A DNA stretch of 64,000 nt from Actinopolymorpha pittospori (lineage in GTDB: Bacteria; Actinomycetota; Actinomycetes; Propionibacteriales; Actinopolymorphaceae): contig NZ_JADBEM010000001.1 in assembly GCF_014873875.1 (NCBI RefSeq), positions 6,076,001 through 6,140,000 of the forward strand. The letters are read 5' to 3'. Shown piece after piece: positions 43,117-50,627 of the stretch. Numbering within the stretch: the stretch's first letter is position 1; every line of letters starts with the position of its first letter. A program made the position numbers and the translations under genes. The notes beneath the pieces were generated by a model that searched no databases, had not been told where the DNA came from, and saw nothing but the letters and a program-made list of their open reading frames with translations.

Positions 43117-44430
43117 TCAGGGAAACGGGTGGGGGTAGGGGTTGTCGTGCTCGGGCGCCCAGGGAGCGGCGGCGCCGAGCCGGCCAGGCATCGTCGCGAG
43201 TCGTCGACCGCCCAGACAGCGGTTGGCGTGGCCCATCTGGAGCGGGTGGAACCCTGGCACGACGACCCGCACCACGCGCAGGCCGAGGTCGGCGATGTCG
43301 GGGGTGGTGAGGTCGAAGGCGATGACGTCCTCACCCGTTGCCGACACCTCGGCCACGAGGGTGTCGAGGCCGCCGTCGGCCGCGCCCCGAACCTCGTCCA
43401 TCGCGACCTCGCTGTCGCCACTCCACGCGAACCGTGCCGCGGCCTTCGACTCCTGCGGGCAGTAGAAGCGCAGGTGGGCGCGCTGGCCGTCGACCGCGGG
43501 ATGGCCGCCCTCGACGTCGACCGGCACCGGTGGCAGGAAATCCATCACCTGGGCGGCGAACTTGCGGGTGTGGGCGAGTTCCTCAAGGCTCTTGCGGGTC
43601 GCGACCCCCGGGGCGGGGTGGGACGCCGCGGCGACGGCGAGAGCGGGCGACGTCGGCGCGAAGCCCTCGGCGACGGACAGGACGGTCGGGCAGGCGACGT
43701 CGGTGCTGATGTCGACGAGGTGGACGACCAGCCCGACGGAGTGGTACCGCTCCACGAGGTCGAGCAGGTCGCCGGGAAGGCTGGAGCAGGGGATCCGTGG
43801 CCGCCGCAGACGGGCCTGCCACATGAGGGTGAAGGCGTCGCGTTCGACCACCTCACACAGGGCGGACAGGGCCGCGTTCTCGAACGACACACCGCACGCC
43901 AGCCCGGTGGAGATCGGCTGGGTGACAGGGGTGTCGGAACGACTGCGCTGGTAGTGGTAGGGCACGTAGACGAAGGGCGCCGGTACGAGGACGGCTTCGC
44001 CGCTCACCAGGGAGGTTCCCCGGACCCAGGCGACCGGAGTGTCGACGTCGAAACGGCGCCACGGAAAGCCAGGAGCGTCGTACTGCGCGGAGGTGTAGAG
44101 CGCGAACGCGTCGGGTGGGGTCGCCGGCTCGCCGAGCCCACGGAAGGTGGACCAGGTCAGGTCGTCGTAGTCGAACATCGCGGAGCAGTACCGCTCCACC
44201 GCCTCACCGAGGGCCTTCGCGATCGCGGCCGCCGGGCTCGCGCCGACACCGCCGTTGTTCCCGAAGTTGGGCAGGTACCCGAACGCCTCGGTGTGGGAGG
44301 AGTAGGAGAGATAGTGGACGAACGGCGGATCGTCGTCGTCCACGAGCAGCTCGCGGAGTTCACGGACGATGCCGGTCCGTGCGTCGACGAGCTCACTCCA
44401 CAGATCGAGGATGGTGGGCGCAGCCGTCAT
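43117..44430 (-). CDS. YcaO cyclodehydratase for azoline formation
   Basis: 437 residues from ATG 44430. The YcaO core has the ATP-binding motifs: AKALGEAVERYCSAM (first ExxxE), SFENAALSALCEVVERDAF (the ExxxER signature) and later LDTLVAEVS. The C-terminus ends NPYPHPFP, a Pro-rich tail that inserts into the active site in azoline-forming YcaO proteins. It uses ATP to cyclise Cys (or Ser/Thr) of the precursor to azolines together with the E1-like protein 12 bp upstream. It is the key evidence for a LAP/TOMM cluster. Confidence 0.95.
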   Translation of the reverse strand: MTAAPTILDLWSELVDARTGIVRELRELLVDDDDPPFVHYLSYSSHTEAFGYLPNFGNNGGVGASPAAAIAKALGEAVERYCSAMFDYDDLTWSTFRGLGEPATPPDAFALYTSAQYDAPGFPWRRFDVDTPVAWVRGTSLVSGEAVLVPAPFVYVPYHYQRSRSDTPVTQPISTGLACGVSFENAALSALCEVVERDAFTLMWQARLRRPRIPCSSLPGDLLDLVERYHSVGLVVHLVDISTDVACPTVLSVAEGFAPTSPALAVAAASHPAPGVATRKSLEELAHTRKFAAQVMDFLPPVPVDVEGGHPAVDGQRAHLRFYCPQESKAAARFAWSGDSEVAMDEVRGAADGGLDTLVAEVSATGEDVIAFDLTTPDIADLGLRVVRVVVPGFHPLQMGHANRCLGGRRLATMPGRLGAAAPWAPEHDNPYPHPFP

Positions 44431-44442
44431 CGTCGCGACCTC

Positions 44443-45423
44443 TCACTCGGCGAGTTGGGAGCCGTGCGCGACGATCGGCGCGCCCTGCCGGGCCACGCCG
44501 CTGCAGGCCGGACACCGCGGCACCCGAAGCACGCGTCGAACATCGCAGCGGAACGGGACCAGGCTAAGTTCGATCGCCCGGCCGACGGTCGTCACCGGTA
44601 GGCCGCTGAGGTACTTCACCACTTCCATGCCAGCGACCTGACCCGCCACCGAGGTCATGGGCGACAGGAACCCCGCGCCGGAGTAGCCGTCGCCGTCCTG
44701 TCCGCGCAGGAGCCGGTGGACCTCGCGGTGTGGGTCGTTGGCGTCGACCCGCAGCAGGTAGCAACGCAGGCACGCACTGTCGAACGGGTGGGTCATCGGG
44801 CCGACGTGAATCACCAGATCGTCAAGCCACACAGGAAGGAAGACGACTCCAGCGCCGAGGGCCGCGTCCGCCTCCGCCACCGGGCCGCCCCCGGCGGGAT
44901 CCTCCGAGGCCGCGCACCAGATGTCCCACGTACCTGCCTGCTTGGGTGGCTTGGTGTCGGTCTCCACCCGACCGACACCGCACGCGGTAAGGGAAGCGGC
45001 CAGGGATTCGGTGACCTGGCCGTCGCCGATCACGAGAGCAGAAGCCTGGGTAAGCCGCGCCCTCGCGTCCGGGGCGTGCGAGGCGACACCCAGCCAGAAC
45101 AGGTCGGCCGGCTGCTCGGCGCTTCGGTCGTGCAGCAGACCTCGCGCCCGCAGGCCGGTGACCAGGCGACGCACCTCCGGCTGGAGGTCGGGCTCGAACG
45201 TCGCCACCATGGCTTCCGCATCGAGGGTTCCGTCGGCGAGCCGCAGGACGCGGTCGAGGACTTCGGCCACCCCTTCCAGCTGCAGCCGCACCTCGGCGAG
45301 GCCTCGTTTGACGATGACCTCGTCCGGGCTGAGCCGTACGACTCGCACTCCGCGGGCGCTGAGTCCTGGCTGGGGGTCGGCCGGCTGCCCGTGATCCGCG
45401 TCCGGCAACTCGCTTCGTGCCAT
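44443..45423 (-). CDS. E1/ThiF-like TOMM leader-binding protein
   Basis: 326 residues from ATG 45423, only two bases after the precursor stop. The N-terminal 90 residues look like the winged-helix RRE that grips leader peptides (VRVVRLSPDEVIVKRGLAEV, then LDRVLRLADG). A degenerate E1 fold follows (SALVIGDGQVTESLAASLTACG) and the zinc site is made of CLRC and CPAC. It matches the bacteriocin cyclodehydratase-partner family (ocin_ThiF_like). It delivers the precursor to the YcaO enzyme. Confidence 0.88.
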   Translation of the reverse strand: MARSELPDADHGQPADPQPGLSARGVRVVRLSPDEVIVKRGLAEVRLQLEGVAEVLDRVLRLADGTLDAEAMVATFEPDLQPEVRRLVTGLRARGLLHDRSAEQPADLFWLGVASHAPDARARLTQASALVIGDGQVTESLAASLTACGVGRVETDTKPPKQAGTWDIWCAASEDPAGGGPVAEADAALGAGVVFLPVWLDDLVIHVGPMTHPFDSACLRCYLLRVDANDPHREVHRLLRGQDGDGYSGAGFLSPMTSVAGQVAGMEVVKYLSGLPVTTVGRAIELSLVPFRCDVRRVLRVPRCPACSGVARQGAPIVAHGSQLAE

Positions 45424-45425
45424 AG

Positions 45426-45845
45426 CTAGGCGGACTCGGACATGTCCGTGGCCGCGCAGCAGCAGCATGGAGTGCAGCAGCAGCACGACACGTCGACCGA
45501 CGCGAGCTGGCCCTTGCCGATCTGGGCAAGGTCCTTGCCGGCCGCGACCTTGAAGTCGAAGAAGACCGACTCGATGTCCTGGATGTCCTCCAGCGACAAG
45601 GCGGCGACCTTCGGGTTGTTGGTGGGAACACCGCTGAACTCCGCGGCGAGGTCGTTGAGGTCACGAACTGTCAGATCGGCGATCCTGGGGGTCCTTTCCA
45701 GGGTCTCTCGCCCGACCAGGTCGAGGTCGGCGACAGTTCGAAGTTGCTGGGCCTTGGTGGGATTGGTCGCTTCCCGCGAGAACGGGCGGACCTCTGCTTC
45801 GGCCCCTTCCAGAGCCTTTTTGAACGGGTTCTCTTCGCCGGCCAT
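45426..45845 (-). CDS. TOMM/LAP precursor peptide with Cys4-Thr-Pro-Cys4 core
   Basis: 139 residues from ATG 45845 with AGGAGGGGG five bases upstream. Residues 1-119 form a long acidic leader with predicted helices (for example RDLNDLAAEF and LSLEDIQDIESVFFDF). The core is at the C-terminus: SVDVSCCCCTPCCCC (residues 116-130), then AATDMSESA. All eight Cys of the protein are in two blocks of four; the leader has none. With YcaO, E1-like and SagB genes adjacent, these Cys are expected to become thiazoles. The cleavage site is unknown; before Ser120 or near Ala115 are candidates. It begins the operon that continues with the modifying enzymes. Confidence 0.9.
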   Translation of the reverse strand: MAGEENPFKKALEGAEAEVRPFSREATNPTKAQQLRTVADLDLVGRETLERTPRIADLTVRDLNDLAAEFSGVPTNNPKVAALSLEDIQDIESVFFDFKVAAGKDLAQIGKGQLASVDVSCCCCTPCCCCAATDMSESA

Positions 45846-45872
45846 CACGGCCCCCTCCTGAGTCTTTTCTGG

Positions 45873-45901
45873 AAGATAGGCTCCGTGTATAACCCGGTCA
45901 A
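45873..45901 (-). promoter_or_regulatory. Sigma70-type promoter of the precursor operon
   Basis: On the minus strand TTGACC (45901-45896) and TATCTT (45878-45873) are separated by exactly 17 bp, a near-consensus HrdB-type promoter. Transcription would start near 45866 and give a leader of about 20 nt ahead of the AGGAGGGGG ribosome site. Confidence 0.6.
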
Positions 45902-45940
45902 GGCTGTGTTGAAGCCCGACTTCAGGCCCGTCTGGAAGCG

Positions 45941-45980
45941 GTGTCGACGCGGTGTCGAGAATGCGTCGCGACGGCGTCGA
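45941..45980. promoter_or_regulatory. Four heptamer direct repeats with 11-bp period (SARP-like operator)
   Basis: GTGTCGA at 45941 and 45952, GCGTCGC at 45963 and GCGTCGA at 45974 are spaced by exactly one helical turn, consensus GYGTCGM. Heptamers with 4-bp spacers are the hallmark of sites for Streptomyces antibiotic regulatory proteins. The array lies between the precursor gene and the Rieske operon. No SARP gene is in the window. Confidence 0.5.
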
Positions 45981-46025
45981 AACGTGCTGTGGCGTTGGTG
46001 GTCCGTACTTGCTGTGGGGGTGCGC

Positions 46026-46937
46026 ATGTACGTCGGATGGACCCAGGTGGCCTCCGATTCGGAGTTGACGGGCGAGGTCCTTCCGGTCGACATCGCCGGC
46101 CGTCGGTTGGTCGCGGTGTACGGTGATTCGGGCTGGGTGGTGTGCGATGGGACCTGCCCACATCGCGGGGCTCACCTCGGATATGGCGGACGCGTGGATG
46201 GTTCGGTCGTCGTCTGTCCCTTCCACGGTCACCGGGTACACCTCGGCGACGATCGTCCGGCGTTGTTCTCGGTTACCCGGTATTCAACGTTGCACGCGGC
46301 CGGCGGCCTGTTCGTGCTGCTCGATGATGCGTGCGAGACGGGTCTTTCCCGCCGCCTGCTTGCCCTTTCGCGCACTCATTTCGTAAAACCCGCGTTCCAG
46401 CGAACATTGTCGATTCCTGCCGAGTACGTCATCGAAAACGTCGTCGACGCCGACCATTTCGCGGCCGTGCACGCCCTGACCCGCCGGCCCCGGCTCTCGG
46501 TGTTCGAGGACGAGGCGGGTGTCCTACGCGTCGAGGGCTCCTTCGAGATGGTGCGGCCGAACAAGTGGCAGGTGGAGGAGGGCGCCGACACGACGGCGCG
46601 GGCGCGGTTCTCGGCCGAGGTGTTCAGCCCGACCGTCGTGGTCTCCGAACTCGGGTCGGCGGATGCTCCGAACGTCGTCATCACCGCGGCGACGCCGACG
46701 GCAGAGGGTGGTTGCGTGGCCCGGGTGACGGTGGCTCTTCCACGCCAGCGTGCGAGCGGTGCGCCGACCGTGCGCGAACTCTCCTCACTGGTCAGCGGCA
46801 GCAGAACCGCCTTCGACCAGGACACGGTGATCTGGGACCACCTGGACACCTCGGTGACGCCGAAGTACACCGAGGGCGACGAGCTCGTACGTGCCTACCG
46901 CGCGTTCTGCCAGCGATTCGTGAGCGTGGGCCGATGA
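46026..46937 (+). CDS. Rieske non-heme iron oxygenase
   Basis: 303 residues from ATG 46026; the frame is open upstream to 45744 but overlaps the promoter region and the precursor. The Rieske cluster is bound by CPHRGAHLGY and CPFHGH (about residues 45-65). The mononuclear iron site ENVVDADHFAAVH fits D-x2-H-x3-4-H with the bridging Asp. The C-terminal domain is small, as in monooxygenases of the VanA/KshA group. It needs a separate reductase, not seen nearby. It is divergent from the precursor operon and overlaps the hydrolase gene by 4 bp. Confidence 0.9.
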   Translation: MYVGWTQVASDSELTGEVLPVDIAGRRLVAVYGDSGWVVCDGTCPHRGAHLGYGGRVDGSVVVCPFHGHRVHLGDDRPALFSVTRYSTLHAAGGLFVLLDDACETGLSRRLLALSRTHFVKPAFQRTLSIPAEYVIENVVDADHFAAVHALTRRPRLSVFEDEAGVLRVEGSFEMVRPNKWQVEEGADTTARARFSAEVFSPTVVVSELGSADAPNVVITAATPTAEGGCVARVTVALPRQRASGAPTVRELSSLVSGSRTAFDQDTVIWDHLDTSVTPKYTEGDELVRAYRAFCQRFVSVGR

Positions 46938-47731
46938 CCGCGTCGCACTGGGACGGCCTCTCCGTCACCGAGGTCGGAGCCGGCCCCGGGGTGCTCTGGT
47001 TGCACGGTTACACGATGCGGGCTGCGGTGTGGCAGCCCCTCTGGGACCTGCTGCCGGGCTGGCGGCACGTCGGGATCGATCTGCCCTGGCACGGATCGTC
47101 GCGCTCGCTTCGGCCGGAGGAGGATCTGGGGGCGCTGGCCGACACCGTGGTCAGTGCGGCGGCCAGGACCTCGATCGCGCATGTCGTCGCGCTGTCGTTC
47201 GGCACCGTCCTCGCTGCGGAGATGGCGATCCGCCACCCACAGGCGTTCGAGTCGTGGACGCTGGCCGCGCCCGCACTCGCCGGAATGCCCCACGAACCCA
47301 CGGTCGAACGCCGCTATGTCGACCTGGCCACGCTCTTCGCTCGGCACGGACCCGGCCCGCACATGACGCGCCTGTGGATGACGTCCCCGCCGGCGACCTT
47401 CGCCGGCCTCGACAGCCGTCCGGACGCCTGCCCGCGTGTTCGGGCGCTGATCGAGCAGCACGAGTGGCGTGAACTCCGCGACGGTGGCATGCGCCGCCTC
47501 GTCGACCGTCCGCAGCGGGCCGGTGAGCTCGCCGCCGTCGAGACTCCTGTTCTCGTCGTGCTCGGCGAACGCGACCTGTTCACCCACCGGGCCTGCGCCC
47601 GGTCGATCGCGGCCGCGGTCCCGTCGGCCACGGTGCGGGTGATGCCCGGCTGCGGACACCTTGCCCTGTTGGAGGATCCGGGCTCGGCGGCCGCCCTCGT
47701 CGGGGACCATCTCAGGAGGGTCAGGCGTTGA
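46934..47731 (+). CDS. Alpha/beta hydrolase
   Basis: 265 residues from ATG 46934. The oxyanion loop is WLHGYTM, the nucleophile elbow ALSFGT (Ser at about 92), the Asp lies in VLGERDLFTH and the His in GCGHLALLEDP, so the triad is complete. The fold covers esterases, thioesterases, epoxide hydrolases and proline-type peptidases. In this cluster it could release the leader, hydrolyse an ester or thioester, or act in resistance; no choice can be made. It is coupled to the Rieske gene and its end overlaps the LuxC-like gene by 11 bp. Confidence 0.88.
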   Translation: MTASHWDGLSVTEVGAGPGVLWLHGYTMRAAVWQPLWDLLPGWRHVGIDLPWHGSSRSLRPEEDLGALADTVVSAAARTSIAHVVALSFGTVLAAEMAIRHPQAFESWTLAAPALAGMPHEPTVERRYVDLATLFARHGPGPHMTRLWMTSPPATFAGLDSRPDACPRVRALIEQHEWRELRDGGMRRLVDRPQRAGELAAVETPVLVVLGERDLFTHRACARSIAAAVPSATVRVMPGCGHLALLEDPGSAAALVGDHLRRVRR

Positions 47732-49328
47732 CCCAGCGCACCAGCCGGTTCAGCACGCTCATCCCGTCGTGCGGCCGCCCGGCATAGGTGCGCTCGGCCT
47801 CACCCAGCGGCAGCACATTGTCGACACCGCGGCTGGCGAGCACGTCGCGCAGGCCCGCGAGGGCATCGGCGGGAGCGACTCCCACATGGGAGACGTCGCG
47901 ATCGACGTGGGTGCGGGCCGCTTCGGCGAGGTTCGGGACAGCGCGTACGAGGACCATCCGGCCCCCTGGATGGCGGCGCAGGTCGAAACCGCGGTCGATC
48001 CGTACGACGGCGGACGTCACGTCGGGCCAGCGTCCCTGGACGTGCCAGTCTCCGGTCGCCAGCAGGCCCCGGCGCAACGCCAGCAGCTCTCCCCTGGTCC
48101 GGTCGGGGGAGCGGTGGGGGAGCGCGGCGTCCCAGCGAGCCAGCATGTCGGCGAGCCACCTGGCGTAGGTGTCCGCCTCGTCGTCGGAGCCCTCGACGAG
48201 ATGCAGCAGGGACGACATGCATGCCTGCTGGTCGGCGATCGTCGAGTCGACCGCGGCGAGTCGGACCGTGGCGGCGAGGTCGTGCGCGAGCGCCGCTCGC
48301 CCGATCAGACTGACCGCATGTCGGGGCCGCATCACGATGGTGTCGGTCGACCCGCCCCTGCGTGTCACGCTGCGGACCGTCTCGGCCGACCCCCAGACCA
48401 CCCGGCGGTCGAAGGCGCCTTCCGCCAGCAGGACGTCCTCGACCCGCGCGTCACCGCCACGCCAGTACGCCAGGGTCGTGTGCCTGGTCAGCGGATGCGC
48501 CGGGTCAACGGAGGCCAACGCGCCCGCGAGCGCCGCGATGACGGGTGCGGCCTCGGCGGACGGCTTGACGACGCACGCGCCCTTGGCCGCCCATCCCCAC
48601 AACAGCGAGACCACCGGCACGACCGGCGTGTTGCCTGCCGTGATGTGCAGCTGGGTGGTCGGCGCCGCCCTCGACAGGGGCGCGGCCGTGGACACGGTGG
48701 GCGGGCTGAGTTCGGCATCGCGGGAGGCCAGCTGTGCGTGGATACCGTGGACGACCGGCTCCGGCATCCGCACCCAGCCGTCGAGCTGGCGCAGGCCCGT
48801 CCCGCCGAGCTCGGTGCTCACCATGGATCGCAACGTCGCACCGTCGAAGAGTTGGGGGAGCTGGCTCCCGAAGGCACGGTGGACGCGGTCGTCGACGGAC
48901 GAGGTCACCGCCAACAGGTCCGCGGCGGCAGCCACGTCGCCGGCACCGTCCGCGAGGGCCGCGCCGACGGCGTCGACGAACTGACAGATCTCCTCGAACG
49001 GCGTCCGCAGCAGTTCGACGATCGCGGCGGACGGATCTGGTTCGAGCAGCTCACGCGGGTCAGGAGCGGGTACGACGACCACCTGCACGTCACCGGAGGG
49101 CGCGAGGGAGCCCCGGTCGAGAACGGGACGGACAAGCAGGTAGGCGTCGTCGGTGGTGGGACCCAACACCACCTGTGCGCGGGCGGCCACGGCCTCGCGG
49201 ATCTCGCCGACCCGCGGCCACGCCGGCATCCGGGGGCGACCGCGGACCACGGCCGGCAGCCGTACCACCTGGACACCCGCGACGGTTCGGACGTCGGCGA
49301 GGTTGAGGCCGGCTCGGACGGCGGTCAT
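47721..49328 (-). CDS. LuxC-like acyl-CoA/acyl-protein reductase
   Basis: 535 residues from ATG 49328, overlapping the stop of the LuxE-like gene (ATGA). It is an aldehyde-dehydrogenase-fold LuxC protein: an NADPH-binding region ITAGNTPVVPVVSLLWGWAAKG and the nucleophile Cys in DQQACMSS, preceded by Glu/Ser residues typical of LuxC. LuxC reduces an acyl group, taken from LuxE as a thioester, to an aldehyde. In bioluminescence this makes tetradecanal; here no luciferase is present. It may make a fatty aldehyde for conjugation or reduce a carboxyl group of the peptide. Confidence 0.85.
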   Translation of the reverse strand: MTAVRAGLNLADVRTVAGVQVVRLPAVVRGRPRMPAWPRVGEIREAVAARAQVVLGPTTDDAYLLVRPVLDRGSLAPSGDVQVVVVPAPDPRELLEPDPSAAIVELLRTPFEEICQFVDAVGAALADGAGDVAAAADLLAVTSSVDDRVHRAFGSQLPQLFDGATLRSMVSTELGGTGLRQLDGWVRMPEPVVHGIHAQLASRDAELSPPTVSTAAPLSRAAPTTQLHITAGNTPVVPVVSLLWGWAAKGACVVKPSAEAAPVIAALAGALASVDPAHPLTRHTTLAYWRGGDARVEDVLLAEGAFDRRVVWGSAETVRSVTRRGGSTDTIVMRPRHAVSLIGRAALAHDLAATVRLAAVDSTIADQQACMSSLLHLVEGSDDEADTYARWLADMLARWDAALPHRSPDRTRGELLALRRGLLATGDWHVQGRWPDVTSAVVRIDRGFDLRRHPGGRMVLVRAVPNLAEAARTHVDRDVSHVGVAPADALAGLRDVLASRGVDNVLPLGEAERTYAGRPHDGMSVLNRLVRWVNA

Positions 49329-50575
49329 CGCTGCGCCCGCACGTCGACCACGCCGCACCCACGCTCGGGTGCACCTGGCATCCGGCGGATCGGCGGGAGG
49401 AGCGTCTGGCCACCCAGCCCGCACGCGCAGGGGTCCTGACGCAGGTGCACCTGGTCGGAGGTGGCGAGGAGGCCGGGGTAGGAGAGCGCGAACGGATCGA
49501 ACACCGCCAGCCGCCCGTCGGGTGCCGGATCGTCGACAGGTCTGAGCAGGTCGTCGACGACGACGGCCTCGACGACGGGCGGCACGTGGTAGCGACCGTC
49601 GCGGCAGGAGACGAAGACCGTGTTGAGCTCGGCCGTGGAATAGGTGTCCACACAGCGTCCGCGGTCGATGCCGAGCAGCTCCGACACAGCGTCGAACAAG
49701 GTCGCGAGGTCGTGGGGAAGGTCCTTCTTCCAGCCACCGCCGGTGAGAACACAGCTACCGGGTGGGAGTCGCAGGCGCTCGGGGAGCTGACCGAGCCGGT
49801 CCACCACCTCCGAAAGCCCGGACGGCGGACCGTAGATGACGACCTGCTGCTGGTGGTGTGCGGCCGTACGCAGGAACTCGGCGAGTCCGGGTCCGCCGAG
49901 CCGGTGGACGCGGCGCGCGCCGGCCGCGAGCCCGGCAGCCCCCGACTGGATGCCGGAACCCATACCGGGGGACGTCAACGCCAGGAGGTCGTACTCGCCC
50001 GCCGCCGGCGACCAGGGCAGACGTACTCCGGAACTGCTCCGTAGGGCGGCCAGCGTGATCTCGTCGCGTGGAACGAGCGACGGCTGCCCGCCGGTGCCGC
50101 TGGAGAACGTGACGAAGATGCCGCTCCGCCTGAGCTCGGCCCGCCACGACGCCAGGTCGGTCGACCCCTCGATCCTCAGCGGAGCGCGGACGGCAGCGAT
50201 CGTCTCCAGCCACGCCGTGAGCCGGGCGAAGTCGCAGCCGACCCAGTCCGGGTCGTAGCTCTTGAACCAGTCGTCGCGGAGGACGAGCCGCTCCCGGATG
50301 ACGTCGGGGGAAGCCTGGTCCGAAACGCCGGCCTCGGCCGCTATCTGGGCGTACACCGGTATCTCTGCCAGGTGACGCCGGTGGTTCGAGGCGAGTGCCT
50401 GGTCGCGGACGGAGGAAACCGCGTCGAGGTCGACCGCGCCGCCGGTCGACCACAGGCGGGCCGCCACCAGCAGCCTCTGGAGCAGCGGCAGGGCCGTGAC
50501 GCCGGCGGCCGCCGGTCCCTGCGTACGCTCGATCCCCCCGATGGCCGCCATAAGGCTCAATGTCCCAGCCCGCAC
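49325..50575 (-). CDS. LuxE-like acyl-protein synthetase
   Basis: About 416 residues; GTG 50575 is the first start, ATG 50551 is also possible. It belongs to the adenylate-forming LuxE family: FVTFSSGTGGQPSLVPRD is the ATP-binding P-loop-like motif, LTGGGWKKDLPHDL and YSTAELNTVFVSC are family motifs and a Gly-Cys-rich end (DPCACGLGGQTLLPP) follows. LuxE activates a carboxylate with ATP and holds it as a Cys thioester for LuxC. The pair is translationally coupled, so a carboxylic-acid reductase is present in the cluster. Confidence 0.85.
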   Translation of the reverse strand: MRAGTLSLMAAIGGIERTQGPAAAGVTALPLLQRLLVAARLWSTGGAVDLDAVSSVRDQALASNHRRHLAEIPVYAQIAAEAGVSDQASPDVIRERLVLRDDWFKSYDPDWVGCDFARLTAWLETIAAVRAPLRIEGSTDLASWRAELRRSGIFVTFSSGTGGQPSLVPRDEITLAALRSSSGVRLPWSPAAGEYDLLALTSPGMGSGIQSGAAGLAAGARRVHRLGGPGLAEFLRTAAHHQQQVVIYGPPSGLSEVVDRLGQLPERLRLPPGSCVLTGGGWKKDLPHDLATLFDAVSELLGIDRGRCVDTYSTAELNTVFVSCRDGRYHVPPVVEAVVVDDLLRPVDDPAPDGRLAVFDPFALSYPGLLATSDQVHLRQDPCACGLGGQTLLPPIRRMPGAPERGCGVVDVRAQR

Positions 50576-50627
50576 CGCTCCCGTCCAGCCCGCCGGTGCC
50601 GCGAAGTCGGGAGGGGTCCTGACTGGC

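Noticed and set aside
42946..44601. Plus-strand 551-codon open frame
   Set aside because: Antisense shadow of the YcaO and SagB genes, which carry all conserved motifs on the minus strand.
47661..49439. Plus-strand 592-codon open frame
   Set aside because: Antisense shadow of the LuxC-like gene; no domain and skewed composition.
47721..50575. Bioluminescence operon
   Set aside because: LuxC- and LuxE-like proteins occur without luxA, luxB or luxD, and such proteins also occur in non-luminous actinobacteria.
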